NCBI GenBank assembly: GCA_041940305.1 | Contig: JBGTSJ010000010.1 | Span: 160,394 to 224,393 of the forward strand | DNA from: JBGTSJ01 sp041940305 | GTDB taxonomy: Bacteria > Planctomycetota > Planctomycetia > Planctomycetales > Planctomycetaceae | DNA length: 64,000 nucleotides | Direction: 5' to 3' | Part shown: piece after piece, positions 61,642 to 64,000 of the stretch | How positions within the stretch are numbered: the stretch's first letter is position 1 | How the letters are laid out: each line of letters opens with the position of its first letter | Program-made: the position numbers and the translations under genes | Notes under the pieces: model-generated | What the model was told of the DNA's origin: nothing | The model's database searches: none | The model's input: the letters and a program-made list of their open reading frames with translations, nothing else

Positions 61642-62679
61642 ATGAGCGCCCCTACCAACACCCCGGCCTCATCGCCCGCTCCGTCGAGCGGACCGCCGGC
61701 GGGTGCGCTCTCCCGCAGGTTCACGCTCTCCCGGGCGAAGGAGCAGTTGATTCAGTTCGCGCTCCTCCTGTGTGCGCTGGTTTCGGTGGCCACTACCGTC
61801 GGCATCGTCTTCGTCCTCGTCGTGGAGTCGGTCGTCGCGATCCCCGGACTCGGTGAGGAAACCGGCGTCGGCCAGGACCGATCCAACGCGGCCTTCTTCG
61901 AGCGCGTCAGCCCGAAGGAGTTCTTCTTCGGCACCAAGTGGACGCCGGCGTTTCGCGACAAAAACTTCGGCGTCCTGCCCCTCGTGGCGGGGACCTTCTG
62001 GGTCGCCGGATTGGCGGCCGTCGTGGGCCTGCCGATCGGAGTCTTCAGCGCCGTCTCCCTCAGCGAGTACTCCTCCCCGCGCGTCCGCTCGATCGTCAAG
62101 CCCGTGCTCGAACTGCTCGCCGGGGTGCCGTCGGTCGTTTACGGCTACTTCGCCCTGCAGTTCATTACGCCCTATCTCATCAAGCCCATCTTCCAGGACC
62201 TCCTGGGGATGCGGGTCTCGACATACAACGCGCTCAGCGGCGGGATCGTCGTCGGCATCATGATCGTGCCGATGGTCTGCTCCCTGAGCGAGGATGCGCT
62301 CCGCGCCGTTCCGCGCAGCCTGCGCGAAGCCGGTTATGCCCTCGGCTCCACCAAGTTCGACGTCTCGGTGCGCGTCGTCCTTCCGGCCGCCATCTCCGGC
62401 ATCATCGCCTCGTTCCTGCTCGCCGTGTCGAGGGCCATCGGCGAGACGATGGCCGTCGCGATGGCCGTCGGGCAGCGGCCGAACCTGACCTGGAATCCGC
62501 TGGAAAGCATGCAGACGATGACCAGCTTCATCGTCAACATCAGCCTCGGCGACACGCCGACCGGCTCGATCGAATATAAGAGCCTCTACGCCGTCGGGCT
62601 CACGCTGTTCTGCATGACGCTCGCCATGAACATCATCTCCCAGCGCGTGATGCGCCGCTACCGGGAGGTGTACCAGTGA
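61642..62679 (+). CDS. pstC: Phosphate ABC transporter permease PstC
   Basis: A 345-residue inner-membrane protein with about six helices. The ABC-permease coupling motif reads REAGYALGSTKFDVSVRVVLPAAISGI, followed by ARAIGET-type SRAIGETMAVAMA. A Pro/Ser/Ala-rich cytoplasmic start precedes the first helix (LIQFALLLCALVSVATTVGIV). An inserted loop (about 72-115: VGQDRSNAAFFERVSPKEFF and following) is normal in this branch. Overlaps pstA by 4 bp (GTGA). Confidence 0.95.
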   Translation: MSAPTNTPASSPAPSSGPPAGALSRRFTLSRAKEQLIQFALLLCALVSVATTVGIVFVLVVESVVAIPGLGEETGVGQDRSNAAFFERVSPKEFFFGTKWTPAFRDKNFGVLPLVAGTFWVAGLAAVVGLPIGVFSAVSLSEYSSPRVRSIVKPVLELLAGVPSVVYGYFALQFITPYLIKPIFQDLLGMRVSTYNALSGGIVVGIMIVPMVCSLSEDALRAVPRSLREAGYALGSTKFDVSVRVVLPAAISGIIASFLLAVSRAIGETMAVAMAVGQRPNLTWNPLESMQTMTSFIVNISLGDTPTGSIEYKSLYAVGLTLFCMTLAMNIISQRVMRRYREVYQ

Positions 62680-63704
62680 GCGTCGCCACGCCGATCCCCG
62701 TCCGCCCGTCCCCCAGTCCGCCGCGCCAGCCGCCGCTCAGCTCTGGCAAGCGCGAAGGCCGCGTCTTCGCGACGATCTGCGCCCTCTCCACCTGGTCCAG
62801 CGTCGCCATCCTGGCCGTGCTGCTGGGGGCCGTGCTGTACAGTGCCGCCGGCTGGCTCGACTGGCAGTTCCTCAGCAGCTTCGACTCGCGCTTTCCGCAG
62901 AAGGCCGGCATCCTCGCCGGTATCTGGGGCACAGGCTGGACGATCGTCTTCACCGCCCTCTTCGCCATCCCGATCGGCATTGGAGCGGCCCTCTATCTCG
63001 AAGAGTTCGCCCGCGACAACTGGCTGACCCGCGTGATCCAGGTCAATCTCGCCAATCTGGCTGGCGTGCCGTCGATCGTCTTCGGCATCCTCGGCATGAC
63101 GGCCTTCGTGCGGATGTTCGGCCTGTTCGGCGAGGACGGACCGATCGCCGTGACCGAGATCCCGCTCTTCGGCGCGAAGATTCCGCTCCCTTTCGGCCGC
63201 TGCGTTGTCTCCGCCGCGCTGAGCCTCACGCTCATGATCCTCCCGGTCATCATCGTCGCCGCACGCGAAGCCCTTCGCGCCGTGCCGCCGTCGCTGCGTC
63301 ACGCCTCGCTCGCGCTGGGAGCCACGAAGTGGCAGACGGTGCGCCACCAGGTGCTGCCTGCGGCCCTTCCCGGCATCATGACGGGCATCATCCTCGCTCT
63401 CTCGAGGGCCATCGGCGAAGCCGCCCCGCTGATCCTCATCGGAGCGACCACTTTCGTCCGCTTTGCCCCCGGCAACATTGCCACGCCACAGGATGTGATC
63501 GACAATCCGCAAGGCCTCATCGAGGCGCCGTTCGACATGTTCACGGTGATGCCGATCCAGATCTTCAACTGGGCCGGAATGCCGAACCCGGATTTCCACC
63601 ATGTCGCAGCGGCCGGAATCGTGGTGCTCCTGACGCTCCTGCTGCTGATGAACGCCACGGCTATCTATCTCCGAAACCGATCGCAGAAGAAGCTGCGGTA
63701 CTGA
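62676..63704 (+). CDS. pstA: Phosphate ABC transporter permease PstA
   Basis: A 342-residue permease starting at a GTG that overlaps the pstC stop. Motifs: YLEEFARDNWLTRVI, PSIVFGILG and the coupling loop RHASLALGATKWQTVRHQVLP with LSRAIGEAAPLILIG. Six membrane helices. Pairs with PstC to form the channel; ATPase PstB follows 5 bp later. Confidence 0.95.
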   Translation: MSVATPIPVRPSPSPPRQPPLSSGKREGRVFATICALSTWSSVAILAVLLGAVLYSAAGWLDWQFLSSFDSRFPQKAGILAGIWGTGWTIVFTALFAIPIGIGAALYLEEFARDNWLTRVIQVNLANLAGVPSIVFGILGMTAFVRMFGLFGEDGPIAVTEIPLFGAKIPLPFGRCVVSAALSLTLMILPVIIVAAREALRAVPPSLRHASLALGATKWQTVRHQVLPAALPGIMTGIILALSRAIGEAAPLILIGATTFVRFAPGNIATPQDVIDNPQGLIEAPFDMFTVMPIQIFNWAGMPNPDFHHVAAAGIVVLLTLLLLMNATAIYLRNRSQKKLRY

Positions 63705-63709
63705 ACCCG

Positions 63710-64000
63710 ATGCCCATCATGGCGCAACCGACACCGGAGAAGACTCAGAGCCCCGCCGCGGGCAACGGCGGACCTGCGCTCCCGCCCCCCGTGGTCGGCG
63801 TCGCCGCGGCTGGCGCCGGCGGCGCCGCCAAGAAACCCGTGCGGAGCACCAAGTTCGACGTCCGCGGCCTCAACTTCTACTACGGAGCCAATCAGGCGCT
63901 CTTCAGCGTCAACCTCGCCATTCCCGAGCGCTCCGTCACCGCCTTCATCGGGCCCTCCGGCTGCGGCAAGAGCACCTTCCTCCGCGTCCTCACCCGGATG
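63710..64000 (+). CDS. pstB: Phosphate ABC transporter ATPase PstB, N-terminal part (cut by window edge)
   Basis: The frame runs off the right edge after 97 codons. After an Ala/Pro/Gly-rich extension of about 45 residues (longer than in most PstB proteins) the domain begins TKFDVRGLNFYYGANQAL, and Walker A is GPSGCGKST near residue 85-93. The ATG at 63710 or the one three codons later (63719) may be the start. Powers phosphate import by PstSCA. Confidence 0.95.
   Translation, partial: MPIMAQPTPEKTQSPAAGNGGPALPPPVVGVAAAGAGGAAKKPVRSTKFDVRGLNFYYGANQALFSVNLAIPERSVTAFIGPSGCGKSTFLRVLTRM

Overview
This 64-kb, GC-rich window comes from a planctomycete chromosome, most likely order Planctomycetales. 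The evidence is the PVC-type cytochrome c / HEAT protein, a DUF1559 pilin-like protein with an H-X9-DG motif, a DUF4175 giant coiled-coil protein, Hanks-type kinases with sensory tails, a vWA/DUF3520 protein fused to an anti-sigma-like N-terminus, an MfnB-like domain, and short heptameric and palindromic repeats between and inside genes. About 48 protein-coding genes fill the window. I see no rRNA, tRNA, CRISPR array, prophage or insertion sequence.

Layout. 1-4,800: tail of a sulfatase, a PVC cytochrome, and a pseudouridine synthase translationally coupled to hicB and a frameshifted hicA. 4,965-10,800: SMC and a lipoprotein that joins a FlgI-like region to HEAT repeats. 11,000-20,000: signalling block (ECF sigma factor with a candidate autoregulated promoter, anti-sigma/vWA protein, FHA-GAF-cyclase, sensor Ser/Thr kinase, csrA). 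20,190-28,550: M28 peptidase, membrane protein, 2-hydroxyacid dehydrogenase, coiled-coil protein, lipoprotein, and an mnmA whose reading frame contains a palindromic repeat. 28,650-31,860: a cobalamin riboswitch followed by a DUF1559 protein, a zinc-ribbon lipoprotein, a PP-loop ATPase and a DUF6580 membrane protein. 31,945-38,700: eboE, der, an operon of coiled-coil envelope proteins ending in a 45-residue membrane protein, and an MfnB-purine nucleoside phosphorylase fusion. 38,700-50,900: kinase, glycosyltransferase, kinase-like/PP2C fusion, glnA, gph, methyltransferase, polyprenol-phosphate sugar transferase, hydrolase, ribF. 50,986-57,260: squalene-cyclase-like protein and the DUF4175 giant. 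57,430-64,000: Fur-family regulator, RraA-like protein, then phoR-pstS-pstC-pstA-pstB', a phosphate-scavenging cluster.

The most unusual items are: (i) a PstS whose C-terminal segment has moved to the N-terminus, an apparent circular permutation; (ii) the MfnB-PNP fusion; (iii) a 33-bp dispersed palindrome that sits exactly in frame inside mnmA and recurs at three intergenic sites; (iv) the cobalamin-riboswitch operon, a candidate B12 salvage or uptake system built from uncharacterised families; (v) a kinase-like domain fused to a PP2C phosphatase; (vi) the FlgI-like/HEAT lipoprotein.

Start codons were chosen from Shine-Dalgarno matches, signal peptides and overlaps. Family names rest on motif recognition by eye, with no database search.
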